NCBI GenBank assembly: GCA_905250025.1
Contig: CAJNOJ010000027.1
Span: forward strand, 186,001-250,000
From: Adineta ricciae
Lineage: Eukaryota > Rotifera > Eurotatoria > Adinetida > Adinetidae
Direction of reading: 5' to 3'
Length of the DNA stretch: 64,000 nt
The notes below the pieces were generated by a model that saw only the letters and a program-made list of their open reading frames with translations, ran no database searches and was not told the DNA's origin. Position numbers and translations under genes: made by a program. Positions 24,592-35,050 of this stretch are shown here, piece after piece (positions within the stretch are counted from its first letter, which is position 1; every line of letters starts with the position of its first letter).

Positions 24592-25241
24592 AGCTTTTTC
24601 TTTTCATATATCAAATGATTTCGTAATAGATTTTCTCTCATTTCATGCTATAATGACCATAGCTAATTGCCATTGGCATAGTTAAAAGACGGGCCATCTT
24701 TATTCTAGCATAAAATTATCTCTTGCAGAGAGAAAAAATGTTTTTGTTATATCAAATATCTCGAAACGATTACGTCTATTTTTCCTTGAAAATCAAACTG
24801 ATACTGAACATTTCATTTGAATACAACTCATCCGTTGCACGATTTCGTGCGATTAGTGTTTTGATTGACTGGCAGACGGCCATCTTTATTCTCTCAATGA
24901 ACCGATCAATCGATAAAGAAAGCACGCTTATCTATCTGTCTGTCTGTCGGTCTGTTGTCATCAATTATATATCCTGCGATGATCAAATGCAAACAAGATT
25001 CGTTTACCTACACCATGCGACAATCAATCTCATTGACAAGAACAACAAATACGTTCAGCTCATCTTGCACATTTTCGCATGTCATTACAACAATCAGCAT
25101 TTCCAACTGCGATCAAATGAGCGATAATTGGATTAGGTTACCATTTCTAGTCACGAATAGACCTGCAGATGTTCGTGTTATTTTAAGAAAACATAGCAAA
25201 AATGTTTCATTGTTACAAATCAATCATCATCATCATCGTCT
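24592..25241. other. Convergent intergenic region with a 15-bp direct repeat
   Basis: The LRR receptor and the channel gene converge here. GGCCATCTTTATTCT occurs at 24692-24706 and again at 24878-24892. A CTGT-rich run lies near 24935-24955. Open frames have no motif. Confidence 0.5.
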
Positions 25242-27358
25242 TCATGTTCGACCAGTGCCAAGTAACTTGTGAGTGGTCATATTCGGATTGGAAAATCGAA
25301 CGAGCTTCTTCGGATCACCATGATCCATCAGGAAGATATGTGAGACCTGAAATGCTTTGAGAAAAAAAATGAGTTGATTTTTCGAGGAAAATTTACTTGG
25401 AAAAGTAGAGCAAGTGATCCGAGAATTGTTATAGTGAAAAAAATAACAAATTGCAGACGATCGATAACAGTTGCAATGGATTCCCATTCATCACGTATAG
25501 ACTCGAGTAAAGCTCGACGCGCACAATCTGAAGCAATGATACGAATATGACTGAGTGCTTGTCTTAAATCTCGTCGCATTTCATTTATTTGACGTTGACG
25601 ACCATTCGGATTTCGTACATCACCTTCATCAATTGGAGGATAAATCGGACGCGAGATTCTTTTCATTAACATCGTCGATGTTCGACGTTTATTGTTGATG
25701 TAAGATGTATCTGAGGAATCAGATCGATTTTCTTTCTAAAAAGCTATTTATAGAGAACAGGACGCTTTCGAGACATCTTTACCTTGACTTTGGCTTTCGT
25801 GTATATATGATGCAATTGTTCATCGTTGATACCTAAGGACAATTCGTATCCGACTCGCTTCTCGCGAAGTTTCGATGATTCCAACCAAAGGTATCTTGGA
25901 AGAATATTCAAAAATATTTCTCGTAACCAGTTCGGCATCGTGTCCGTCATCGACGTTCGATAATAGAAGTTCGTAATAATCACTGTATTGACTAAAAGAA
26001 ATCTCAGTTTCAAAATCAAACTATTCTCTTCAATATTATCCTTACTAATCACAAGAACATTCAATGCAAATGTAAATAGCAAATACTTCGCTATTAGCGG
26101 AACAACAGCAGATGTCGGTGGTAGAATTTTCGTGACGAGAAGTTGAAAAAGATTCAATGCGAGAAGTATGGACATGCACAATGTCATTTTTTCTCCCGCA
26201 GCAGTCGGCAAACAGAAAACGATGCATATCAGAATCGTCATCAGAAATGTTGGCACGATTAAATTGACTGTATAATACAACGCTTTCCGTCGCATTTTAA
26301 TAAAAACGACAATTTCGATATAATCCGGTGACAGATTGGAAGTATTGGAATAGTAATGTACAAATTGACTTGGTATCTAAGTAGAAATTGTCTGCACAAT
26401 TCGAGTTCATCAGCTAACTTACACCAACGACATCCCATGTGCCACTTTCTAAATAATCATCTTTGTACAATTCATTACTTGTCGCACTGTAGACTTGCTG
26501 TGGCAATAGTTTCGTTAGTTCATTTTTCTTCTCGTCTTCTTCGGAGTAATACTCAAACATCACCTCACGTGCATTGTACGTCCACGATGCAAAACGCATT
26601 TCACATTTTTGTATATCGAATGGAAAATATTTTACATCAATACGACAAGAAGACTTGTAAATCGCTGGTGGAACCCAATGCACAATGCCTGTATGCATGA
26701 GAACTACTTTACATTTGAATGTCACTTCATAATTTCCATCTAATAATTTCCATCTAGAATTCATTCGAATTGTAAACCCTTTCTCCTTACCCGCATTATT
26801 CAATAGAACAACGTCCTAAAACATGAGCATGCTGTGTGTCATTTGAAAATAGTGGAAGAATATCATACCGGTGTCCAAACATGTGCATGTGGAATATTGA
26901 TTTTGTCGATACCACCTAAATGAATCAGCTTTAGATGGGAAAATCAATAGTAGATTGTATCTCACCATATCGTTGAGGGTTCCAACGTAGTTGTGGATCG
27001 TACCTAGAACAACGGCTGTTTAAGTTTGATAGAAGAAAAGCCTAACAGACCATTTCATGTGTAACCACGTATTCGTTTTCACCACTTGTTCTTTCTCGAA
27101 AACCTAATGAGAAATAGTGTGATATTGGTTTTTAGTCGTAGAACAAATTCAGTTTCGTTTTACATGAATTAATTGCACTAGTAACAGTCCAAAGGATACG
27201 ACCAATGTTTCATTCGAATATTGTGTTGGTCGAATCAACGGATTGTAATCTTGTTCAGCAAATAAATAATGTACTAACCGGTGTTCATCTTCGGATGTTT
27301 TTATCAATCGACATGAGACACAAATCAAAATAAGAATTACGAGCAAATTGACGTGCAT
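25242..27358 (-). CDS. Cys-loop ligand-gated ion channel subunit, nicotinic acetylcholine receptor-like (non-alpha)
   Basis: A multi-exon gene. The signal peptide [18 protein letters not shown] is followed by [11 protein letters not shown], and by [20 protein letters not shown] and [11 protein letters not shown], typical of nicotinic receptors. [13 protein letters not shown] comes next. The Cys-loop [15 protein letters not shown] has the family's exact 13-residue spacing. Four membrane helices follow. Before M2 the sequence [14 protein letters not shown] carries the GEK motif of cation-selective channels. The large M3-M4 loop is about 150 residues, rich in Arg and Ser. M4 is [18 protein letters not shown], followed by a 30-residue tail. 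Loop C reads [13 protein letters not shown] and lacks the vicinal cysteine pair of alpha subunits, so this should be a non-alpha subunit. The start is the first ATG giving a signal peptide. It is convergent with the LRR receptor gene. Confidence 0.92.
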
Positions 27359-27900
27359 TGAAATAGATTGTAAGGAGAAAAAAAACGTATTCCAATGACA
27401 ACAGATTTGTTAAATGAATGATTACATCGAGTAATAAACAATTCAATTCAGCTTGGGTGTCAGCTGTGATTATGATAATCATAAAAATCACGTTCGATAA
27501 ATGACATAGTTGACCAATGATTAGCAAGAAACAGTCGGTAGCTGTATGTGTTGCTCTAGTTTCTCGTCGTAAGTCAATGACAAGTGTCTTGGCTCGTCTC
27601 GAACTGTAGGAACAACAGTGAAAAGCAAAATGAGATAATTAAATTTGCCTTCGATTCAAACAATCCAAATCGATCCGAAAGGAAAGAATAGTTATGAATA
27701 AAGAAGATGCAAACGATCGATCATCGCTTGAACATGTGTACTTTCGACCGTTCACGAGATATAGAAATTGAATTAGGCTGATTGTTATTTACATACAATC
27801 AATAATTTGACAGAATGATACAAAACAATATGAAATTGATTCTCTCTCTCTCTTGCTTTTATTTATTATCAATCAGATTTAAGACAACAAAAGCTGAAAT
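27359..27900. other. Intergenic region between two minus-strand genes
   Basis: Upstream region of the channel gene and 3' flank of the next gene. A hydrophobic open frame at 27285-27527 overlaps the channel start on the same strand and has no supporting motif. Nothing else seen. Confidence 0.5.
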
Positions 27901-28908
27901 TCAGTCTATGAATAACTGCGTGGTGTATGGTTTATTCAATCGTCGATCGTGACTTTCTAAATAATCAGAATTAGGAAATGGAGTACTCGTTGGTGATTTA
28001 GTGCTTCCATATTTAAGAATAGCTGGTAATGTACAATAGTTTTTTAATGACTCTTCTTTATGTTTTCTTTCATAGATCGTTAAATTTGGACGATAATCAT
28101 AGCTACCCGGAATACGACCATGTGTTGAAATTAATTGATTGTGAACAGCATCCTGATCGTATTTGTCCATATCAATACAGATGTGACCGTCGGAAGAAAC
28201 ATCTTTGACGAACCATGATGGTTCTTGTCCAACATGTCTAGCATTTGGAATGGCAGTGTACGTTGATGATTGGCAATGCGGACAAAACGAACAACGACCA
28301 GTTATTTCCGGGAATTTTATTGGAGTTCGTACCATTGGTGGTGAAGTCATTTTTCGGACTGGATTCTTAGATGATGAGGTAGATTTTCGAACTTGATCTC
28401 TCTTCGGTGTACCAGATTGCCGTGTTTGCTTCTTAGACGGGGAAACGGACGGTGCTAATGGTGTATATCTTTCGCTTTCACGAGTTTTGTGCGTCGGAAG
28501 CTCTGATTCGTCGCTAGAATCACTACTATCAGAGTCCGATGGACTCGCTACAAGTTGAACAGCAACATCAATGAATTTCATGAATCATTGTTCAAAATAC
28601 GTACGTGGCGTTGGAGGTTTTTGAGATTTTCGTGACATGTCGTTATTTGGCAAAGGTCTAAATATCTCAGTAGTGGATGTTGCTGCGGGTGGTGACGTTC
28701 TAGGTGTGGCCGATTTTTGTTGTAAATTCTGACTTATGCGTCGATCTTGTGGATCTATACTAATCTTCGAAGATTGCTGTAATGTATTAGTCGCTGTTAC
28801 CGTCGAACGAATAGAATTCGCTGTGCTCTGTTGAGGTACTGCTTGTTCTTCTGTCCGATGTTGTTGTGTAGTGTTTTTTCGTTCTTTTTGCGACGGCGCA
28901 CAGCCCAT
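27901..28908 (-). CDS. Unrecognised protein with an N-terminal myristoylation-type motif
   Basis: Two exons joined in frame across a 50-60 nt intron (near 28540-28600), about 315 aa. I chose the ATG at 28908, giving MGCAPSQKERK. This has Gly2, Cys3 and Ser6 as in N-myristoylated and palmitoylated proteins. An ATG three codons upstream would abolish that motif. The first half is disordered and rich in Gln, Thr, Ser and Pro, with an acidic serine cluster (DSDSSDSSDESE) and basic S/T-P sites. The second half holds a Cys/His-containing stretch, GRCSFCPHCQSS, then SWFVKDVSSDGHICIDMDKY and DQDAVHNQLISTHGRIPGSY, which look conserved. I do not recognise the family. A membrane-tethered regulatory protein is plausible but inferred. 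Confidence 0.68.
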
Positions 28909-29303
28909 TTTTCGCACTGTAATTCAAGAGTCAGATAAGTCTCTACGAATGCGAGTATTTCTTTACCATTATATCAGTATTCGATAAAGGAAAAGATAAG
29001 TAGAGCAACAAACAATTTACAAAACATATTTTTCTTCATGGATACAGCGATCATGTTGCGTTAGTCAACACAAGATTTGTTCTCATTTATGCGCAAATTC
29101 AATCAGAAATCTATTTTGACACATTGCAGTGAAATACATAAGTACCTACGTAAGAATCCGATTAGTTTCCACTCGATACTCATGCCTTCAAACAAATATG
29201 ATTCGTACGCGTCAAAGATAAGCTATATTTGCGTCAATGAATAACAGATTTTCAAACAAAACCAATAGAATCTTTTACTGTAATTGAAAACAGAGAAAAC
29301 GTA
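28909..29303. other. Intergenic region
   Basis: Between two minus-strand genes. AT-rich, no exon seen. Confidence 0.5.
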
Positions 29304-29846
29304 TTAATAAGCGTATTTGTTCATGTATAAAGCGCCGAGTGTGATCATTCCAACAGTGCCTAGTAGACTTGCGTATCGTGTGACCGAAATTCGTTTTTGC
29401 GAATTTTTCTGACACATCGTCATAAAACCATCCCAATAATTTTGAGCTTCAAGCCATGTACGCAGATTAACATTGATAAAATCCGTTGTCCAGTCGATCA
29501 TTGACGTCTTGGTCAGCTGCGCATCTAATCCGTGTTGAATGAGCCGGTCCGCCATCAACGCTGAGAATACAATCAATGTGATGATACGTCCCCATGATAC
29601 AATTCCGTCATTGAATAATTCCAGCGCAATTTCCAAATGAAAAGTTCGTACATCAGTCAACGAGGATGACGTCGCTCGAAAATGAAATTTCGGTTGTTGA
29701 AGTTGATAATTTCTTTCACAATCGGAGGCAAGTCGACGTACATTGAGAAACAATTGGTTCGTCACATTAGATGTATTGTTTATGCGACAGTTGAAATAAT
29801 CGTTGACTACTGCTCGTGTGGTGGCTAAACGATCATTAGTGGACAT
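29304..29846 (-). CDS. Bcl-2 family protein
   Basis: Single exon, 180 aa. A BH3-like segment occurs near residues 33-46 (FLNVRRLASDCERNY). BH1 is near residues 76-95 (ELFNDGIVSWGRIITLIVFS), where the family consensus is NWGR. BH2 is near residues 130-143 (TWLEAQNYWDGFM). A C-terminal membrane anchor spans about residues 157-175 (YASLLGTVGMITLGALYM). All three regions are in the right order and spacing for a multidomain Bcl-2 protein that sits in the mitochondrial outer membrane. Whether it is pro- or anti-apoptotic cannot be told. The BH2 spacing and short N-terminus fit invertebrate Bcl-2-like proteins. No introns. It is divergent from the next plus-strand gene. Confidence 0.88.
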   Translation of the reverse strand: MSTNDRLATTRAVVNDYFNCRINNTSNVTNQLFLNVRRLASDCERNYQLQQPKFHFRATSSSLTDVRTFHLEIALELFNDGIVSWGRIITLIVFSALMADRLIQHGLDAQLTKTSMIDWTTDFINVNLRTWLEAQNYWDGFMTMCQKNSQKRISVTRYASLLGTVGMITLGALYMNKYAY

Positions 29847-30303
29847 TGTGCTTAAGTGTTATTTCTTCAAATAAATGATCTTATATAGCGATCACCGTGA
29901 CGGGCAGTAAGCGAGAGAAAATAATTGCTCTTTCATTTTTTCGTTCGTCCAACTTGTGCGTCGGAGAACAATGTTCGACGGCGAATTACGTTCAGCTGTT
30001 TCCTTCGTTCATCAGCCATCAAAGTGGATAATTTGCTAGATTACAGATACTTGATGAACGCTTTCAATGCCGCTATCGCAAATAGTTGTGATAATTTCGA
30101 CAAAGGAATGTCAATAGCATTGCTCGAGTAGTTCTAAATCTGTTCGGTGCTTTATGATGGTACGATTGAATGCACTCGAAAGAAGATGAAGACAATAATG
30201 ACACCATACTTATTAATACCTGCTGTTTAGTTACATATGAGTCATACTTTCATTAATCAAGTTGACCGTTGAGAATCGTCTCATGTCTTTTTCTTCGTAA
30301 TCA
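29847..30303. other. Divergent promoter region
   Basis: 457 bp between the divergent Bcl-2-like and type II membrane protein genes. No exon or clear element seen. Confidence 0.45.
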
Positions 30304-31221
30304 ATGAAGACACAGAAATTGAAATCGACTGTTTCTGCTGATCGACTACCTCGAAAATCAGCCGATTATCTATTTCAACCGATTACATCCATCGATCAAC
30401 GAAAATCACCGTCGCCATTTCAAACCGGTCTTCGGTATCTCAAGCTGCTAAGTCAATCAAAACGACATAATGGAAATTCAATCAAACCATTCGGTCTCGA
30501 TCGACTCGAACGCACATCCGCATTTTCAACAAATTACTATGCACCTCTCTCTTCTCGTCTAACAAACAAATCTACGCAAATTGATGTTCTCGATGAAGTA
30601 TCGTTGAAATCGACAGTGACGAGTTACTGTTCATTGTTACCTTCCTATGAATTTATCGTCACTACTGCTTCGATTCTTCTCTTCATTCTATTCATTTTTC
30701 ATTTACAATTCAACCCATATCCAGTCCACTGCCTATTACACAAGAAATTCTGGTATCCTATAGACTTCAGCACCGGTTTTAATTGTGAAAATACCAATGT
30801 TCAGATCTATTATATGGAAATTCATTCAAAATTCTATCAATTAGAACTTCAGAAGAATCCTCATGCAATGAACTGTCTAGGCTTTCATATTCTTTCTTGC
30901 TTACCTATTGATTACTCATCAATTCCTAAAGGACAAATCATTCGTCGAAATGATCAATTCACGCACTATTGTAATCGCACTCAGAAATTCATCTGCCAAA
31001 ACCAATCGTTACATATTTTACCGTACGAATCGAAATGGAAATTGAGAAACAGCGAGACCGATACTTTGCCTCATTGTTCGTGCTTAGAAAGAGCAAACCA
31101 AACACGATGCTTTCATTTCAAAATTCGTGAACAATGCGATTTACAGATACCTTGGATTGATGTTTGTGTGAAATATTCCGCAACACAATCAACTTGTCAA
31201 GCATATGTGAAAAAATTCTAA
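30304..31221 (+). CDS. Unrecognised single-pass (type II) membrane protein
   Basis: Single exon, 305 aa. There is no signal peptide. The first 115 residues are basic and Ser-rich and should be cytoplasmic. One membrane helix spans about residues 116-136 (FIVTTASILLFILFIFHLQF). The remaining 170 residues contain many cysteines (for example NCLGFHILSCLP, HYCNRTQKFICQN, HCSCLERANQTRCFHF, IREQCDLQIPWIDVC) and several N-glycosylation sequons. They should lie outside the cell with disulphides. I do not recognise the domain. It could be lineage-specific. A long clean frame with balanced codon use supports coding. Confidence 0.7.
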   Translation: MKTQKLKSTVSADRLPRKSADYLFQPITSIDQRKSPSPFQTGLRYLKLLSQSKRHNGNSIKPFGLDRLERTSAFSTNYYAPLSSRLTNKSTQIDVLDEVSLKSTVTSYCSLLPSYEFIVTTASILLFILFIFHLQFNPYPVHCLLHKKFWYPIDFSTGFNCENTNVQIYYMEIHSKFYQLELQKNPHAMNCLGFHILSCLPIDYSSIPKGQIIRRNDQFTHYCNRTQKFICQNQSLHILPYESKWKLRNSETDTLPHCSCLERANQTRCFHFKIREQCDLQIPWIDVCVKYSATQSTCQAYVKKF

Positions 31222-31544
31222 CAGAAAACATATGACGCAGTATGAAAACAAGATCTATTTGATTATGAAATTTCTATATTTAACTAATACATATGAACTG
31301 AATACACTTTACTGAAGAATGCGAGAAAAATATCACTTCTATTGTTTCAAAGTTAATAAGCTGCTTTTTGATAGTTAATCTTTGCAGTCTAGATTAATTT
31401 TTAAAATTCTACCAACGGATATGATCACAGACAGCTTCAGGTACTCTTTTAAAGAATTTCTTTTATGTATATGATGTTTTTCAGTGTTTAATTTTGTGCA
31501 GAATAACTTTAATTAAGATTATACACAGCTATTCGGCGATATAA
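31222..31544. other. Convergent intergenic region
   Basis: AT-rich 3' flank shared by the type II membrane protein and the GPCR gene. Nothing else seen. Confidence 0.5.
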
Positions 31545-32516
31545 TTATAATCGGTTAATTGAACGGACTAATGGCAGAATTTTGTTTGTTCGTCGGTAAC
31601 AATGTTTGAATGCGTCAGATAATGCTCTTCGAAATAAAGTCGATGTTAAACAGTGAACATAGAACGTCAATGAATAATTTGCGTTCAGAAATATTGTTAA
31701 TATAGCAGTAATCAATAGGAATCTTTCATGCTCGACTGGATTAGTTAGATCAATAGAAGCGATTGTTGCCGTACGATATGCACCGTAAGGTAGGGTGCAG
31801 GTAAGAAACAAAATGATTTTTGAAAACATTAAAAGTAACATTTGTTTTTGAAATTGTTGATTACGATGACTGACAACTATGTTTCGTACTTTTCGACAGA
31901 TAACTATCGTGGAAAGAATCATACATAACGCAGGTAGAAGAATATTGATGCATACTTGTAATAAAGTCCAAGCGGAATAATAGAAAACTGCGTAATTAGT
32001 CATGTTAATTCGTGGTGGGCCACAAACAACATGTGAAGTTGGGAACATTGTGGTGAACGAATTTTGAAGAACATGACTGTTGAATGCTATAGAGCAGGCA
32101 ATGGTAAGAAATATGACAAGAGCAGCGTTTTGCTTCGTACACCAGGTCTTGTACTGATGTGGAGAATGAGCACGAATCAATCGATCGATTGCTATACATA
32201 CCAAAAGCCATGGGGATACGGTTTGAACGAAATTAATTATAAATGTTCGGAATCGACAAAGAAAAATATAATTCGGACTGGTTTGGGGTAAATTGAGGTT
32301 GATGAAGAGAAAATCATAGAGACTCATCAACAGATAGCATATGTCGAATATAGTTATAATGAGAAAAACGATACTAGTTGAAGTCGAACGAATCTGCCGA
32401 CGAGTGAATGTTATTAGATTAAGTATATGTCCGATAATACCAAATACAAAAGTAAATCCATAGCCGTATATGCTGATGTTCGCTGTTACTGTTGATACAC
32501 GCATCGAAGTACTCAT
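31545..32516 (-). CDS. Rhodopsin-family G protein-coupled receptor
   Basis: Single exon, 323 aa, seven hydrophobic helices. TM1 has GIIGHILNLITF (the G-N motif). TM3 ends in LLVCIAIDRLIRAHSPHQY, a DRL version of the DRY motif. TM4 includes the CSIAFN region, and the extracellular loop 2 has a cysteine (HVVCGPPR). TM6 carries LTCTLPYGAYR and TM7 carries FLNANYSLTFYVHCLTS, an NxxxxFY-like end. A short basic C-terminal tail follows. This layout is common for invertebrate neuropeptide receptors of the FMRFamide/proctolin type. The ligand is unknown. It has no introns, as is common for GPCR expansions in rotifers. Confidence 0.88.
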   Translation of the reverse strand: MSTSMRVSTVTANISIYGYGFTFVFGIIGHILNLITFTRRQIRSTSTSIVFLIITIFDICYLLMSLYDFLFINLNLPQTSPNYIFLCRFRTFIINFVQTVSPWLLVCIAIDRLIRAHSPHQYKTWCTKQNAALVIFLTIACSIAFNSHVLQNSFTTMFPTSHVVCGPPRINMTNYAVFYYSAWTLLQVCINILLPALCMILSTIVICRKVRNIVVSHRNQQFQKQMLLLMFSKIILFLTCTLPYGAYRTATIASIDLTNPVEHERFLLITAILTIFLNANYSLTFYVHCLTSTLFRRALSDAFKHCYRRTNKILPLVRSINRL

Positions 32517-33117
32517 TGATGGACACCGACCTAATAGAATATGAAAAACTTAGGAGTAGTCTAATGAGAACTGTTATATGATATGTGAGTATACATATTT
32601 GAGCTAATGGAAGAAAAAAACACGCTTACACTGGGAGTATTAGCAACGACAAGATACACACTGACAACTCTTCCCCTTTCTAGACAAATAAAAAATAAAG
32701 GCTCCTACTAATCCAACGTTATCATTTTGTTATTAAAGTTGGTAAAAATGCCAAGATAATTGTGCTTTGTAAGGATCGGCTTTCCTTAAGCGAAAGAAAG
32801 ATGAACGTATTATATGTGTATATGAATAGTTAACCAATCTGACGAGCAGCCAACAGCGGATTCTCGGGGACTCCTGAGTTTTAATTTTGTCGAATGACAT
32901 ACCCACACATAGATGATTATCTCACCACTATTTATTATTTCTGACATTCATAGAAAAAGATGCGAAAAAAACATTATTGTTCACTGTTGTTCGAAGTACA
33001 CGTATGATTAACATACACACATAAGAAAACATATCGATCTGAGAAGATTGCAAGCAAAACATTGGAATGAGATATGGAATATCATTGAGAAGAAAGAGAA
33101 GCACTGATGATGTAGAT
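32517..33117. other. Intergenic region
   Basis: Upstream of the GPCR and downstream of IMP dehydrogenase, both minus strand. No exon seen. Confidence 0.5.
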
Positions 33118-34914
33118 TTAAAAGAGTCGTTTTTCATATGAATGCAAGTTATGTACACCACCTTCGATTTGAGCGGATGCTGTACGTTTTTCAACTTTAA
33201 TTGCACCTGTATGTGATGCTTCATGTAATTGTCTGATAGATTGACAACCAATATCTTGTAAAGACTTTTGTACACCTGTATAAAGATAACCACCAATGAA
33301 TCGATGCACACTGCCTTTATCAACCACGCTGCCTGATACACCTTGAGCAACTTTAATATGATCTGCTTCGGAATAATATCGGCTAGCAGCCGATAGTTCT
33401 TGACACGCATTCATCGCATCTAAACTACCCATACCGCGATCTAATTAAAAGAAAAATGGATCAATGAAAAGCAAATTCTTTTCTATGCGTACATTTTTTC
33501 AGACGAACACCATCTTGATAGTAGTAATCTCCAGGTGCTTCATGCGTACCAGCCAACAGAGAACCCATCATAACGCACGATGCTCCTAATGTTAACGCTT
33601 TGACAATATGTCCAACACATGAGATACCACCGTCGGCAATAACTGGTATATCGAATTGACGTGCATATTCAGCTACTTTAAAAACAGCTGTTGCTTGTGC
33701 TCGTCCAACAGCCATCACTTCCTGAGTGATACAAATTGATCCACTGCCCATTCCGACTCGTAGAGCATCAGCACCGGCTTCAATCAAGTTTTTAGCTTGT
33801 GCCTGTGTTACAACGTTTCCAGCAATAACTTGTATATGTGGATGGAGCTTTTTTATACGTTTGATCATATCGATTTGATAAATCGAATTACCTTGAGACG
33901 AATCAAGGACAACAACATCAACGCCAGCTTGAACGAGTGCATCAAGACGTTTTTCATCCTCTTTTCGCGTACCAATGGCAGCTCCACATAATAACTGTCG
34001 GCGACTATCTTTCGATGTCAATGGATAATCACGATTTTTTTCCAAATCAGTTCGCGCAATTAATGAAACAAGATTACCGTCCGAATCAAGTATAGGAAGT
34101 TTACCTAAAGTATATGAAAAGCGAATGTATCTATCATGTCCGAAACTTTAACGTGACAACTATCACAAACCTTTCTTACTACGCTGTAGTATAGAATATG
34201 CATCTTTAAGTGTAAGATCATCCTTTGCGGTGATTAATTCATCGAGTGGCGTCATGACTTGACTCACTGGTATGGTCGACCACTGATCTTTGCTTAAAAA
34301 ATCAATATCACGAAATGTAATCAAGCCGAGCAATTTGCTATTGATCTTGCCGCTTTCTGTCACTGGAATACCTTTTTGATGCAAAAGCAACAAGACTAAC
34401 AAGAAGCTTTGAGAAAAGACGTCTCTTACCAGAAAATCCATGCGATTTTTTTATGGCATAAACATCCGCAACTGTATTCGTTGGTGCAAGTACCAATGGA
34501 TCGGTAATAAAGCCTTGCTCGTATCGTTTCACTCGTCGTACTTCACTAACTTGATAGTCGACGGGACAGTTATGATGAATAATACCGATTCCACCATTCA
34601 ATGCCATCGCAACTGAAAATGAATTAGATAATATCGTCGGTTTCTTCATATAGAAGACAATCGATCTTACTGGCCATATTCGATTCTGTGACAGTATCCA
34701 TTGGTGTTGAAATAAATGGTGTTTTGATAGTAATTGATTTCGTTAGTCTAGATTGAAGTGAAACATTATCCGACGAAAAATCGATAAATCCAGGAAGTAT
34801 TATGAAATCGTTATAAGTGAGTCCTCCACTTCTGCCGAATAGTTCTTTTAGTGTTAATCCATCGTTGTCTGCTTCATTATCGTCAGTGAATTGGTTATGA
34901 CCATTCGGATGCAT
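33118..34914 (-). CDS. IMPDH: Inosine-5'-monophosphate dehydrogenase
   Basis: About six exons encode a full-length enzyme of about 515 aa. It makes XMP from IMP with NAD+, the committed step of guanine nucleotide synthesis. The N-terminus has [20 protein letters not shown] and LPGFIDF, then [13 protein letters not shown] and [15 protein letters not shown] pair of CBS (Bateman) domains lies between, with [21 protein letters not shown] and [10 protein letters not shown]. The catalytic barrel resumes with [34 protein letters not shown] and [19 protein letters not shown], whose cysteine is catalytic. [29 protein letters not shown] and [10 protein letters not shown] (flap) follow. It ends at EKRLF. 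Every landmark residue is present. The start at 34914 gives the usual short lead before DGLT. Confidence 0.96.
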
Positions 34915-35043
34915 GTCGAAGGCTTTTCAAATATGAATATGCAATGGTATGAAATAAGTTTCTACAATCATCGGATATATATGAAGAAAGGACGTGATAG
35001 AATGTTATTTTTAACATTGAGTGTAGCTCGAACTAGTTATTCG

Positions 35044-35050
35044 TGATTGG
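35044..35050 (-). promoter_or_regulatory. CCAAT box (NF-Y type) upstream of IMPDH
   Basis: TGATTGG on the plus strand, so CCAATCA reading toward IMPDH, about 130 bp before its ATG. The flanks (TGATTGGCGG) agree with the NF-Y consensus. Confidence 0.4.

Noticed and set aside
24723-25272. Open frames in the LRR/channel convergent interval
   Set aside because: Overlapping frames, repeat-derived (CTGT run) and without motifs. One overlaps the channel gene antisense.
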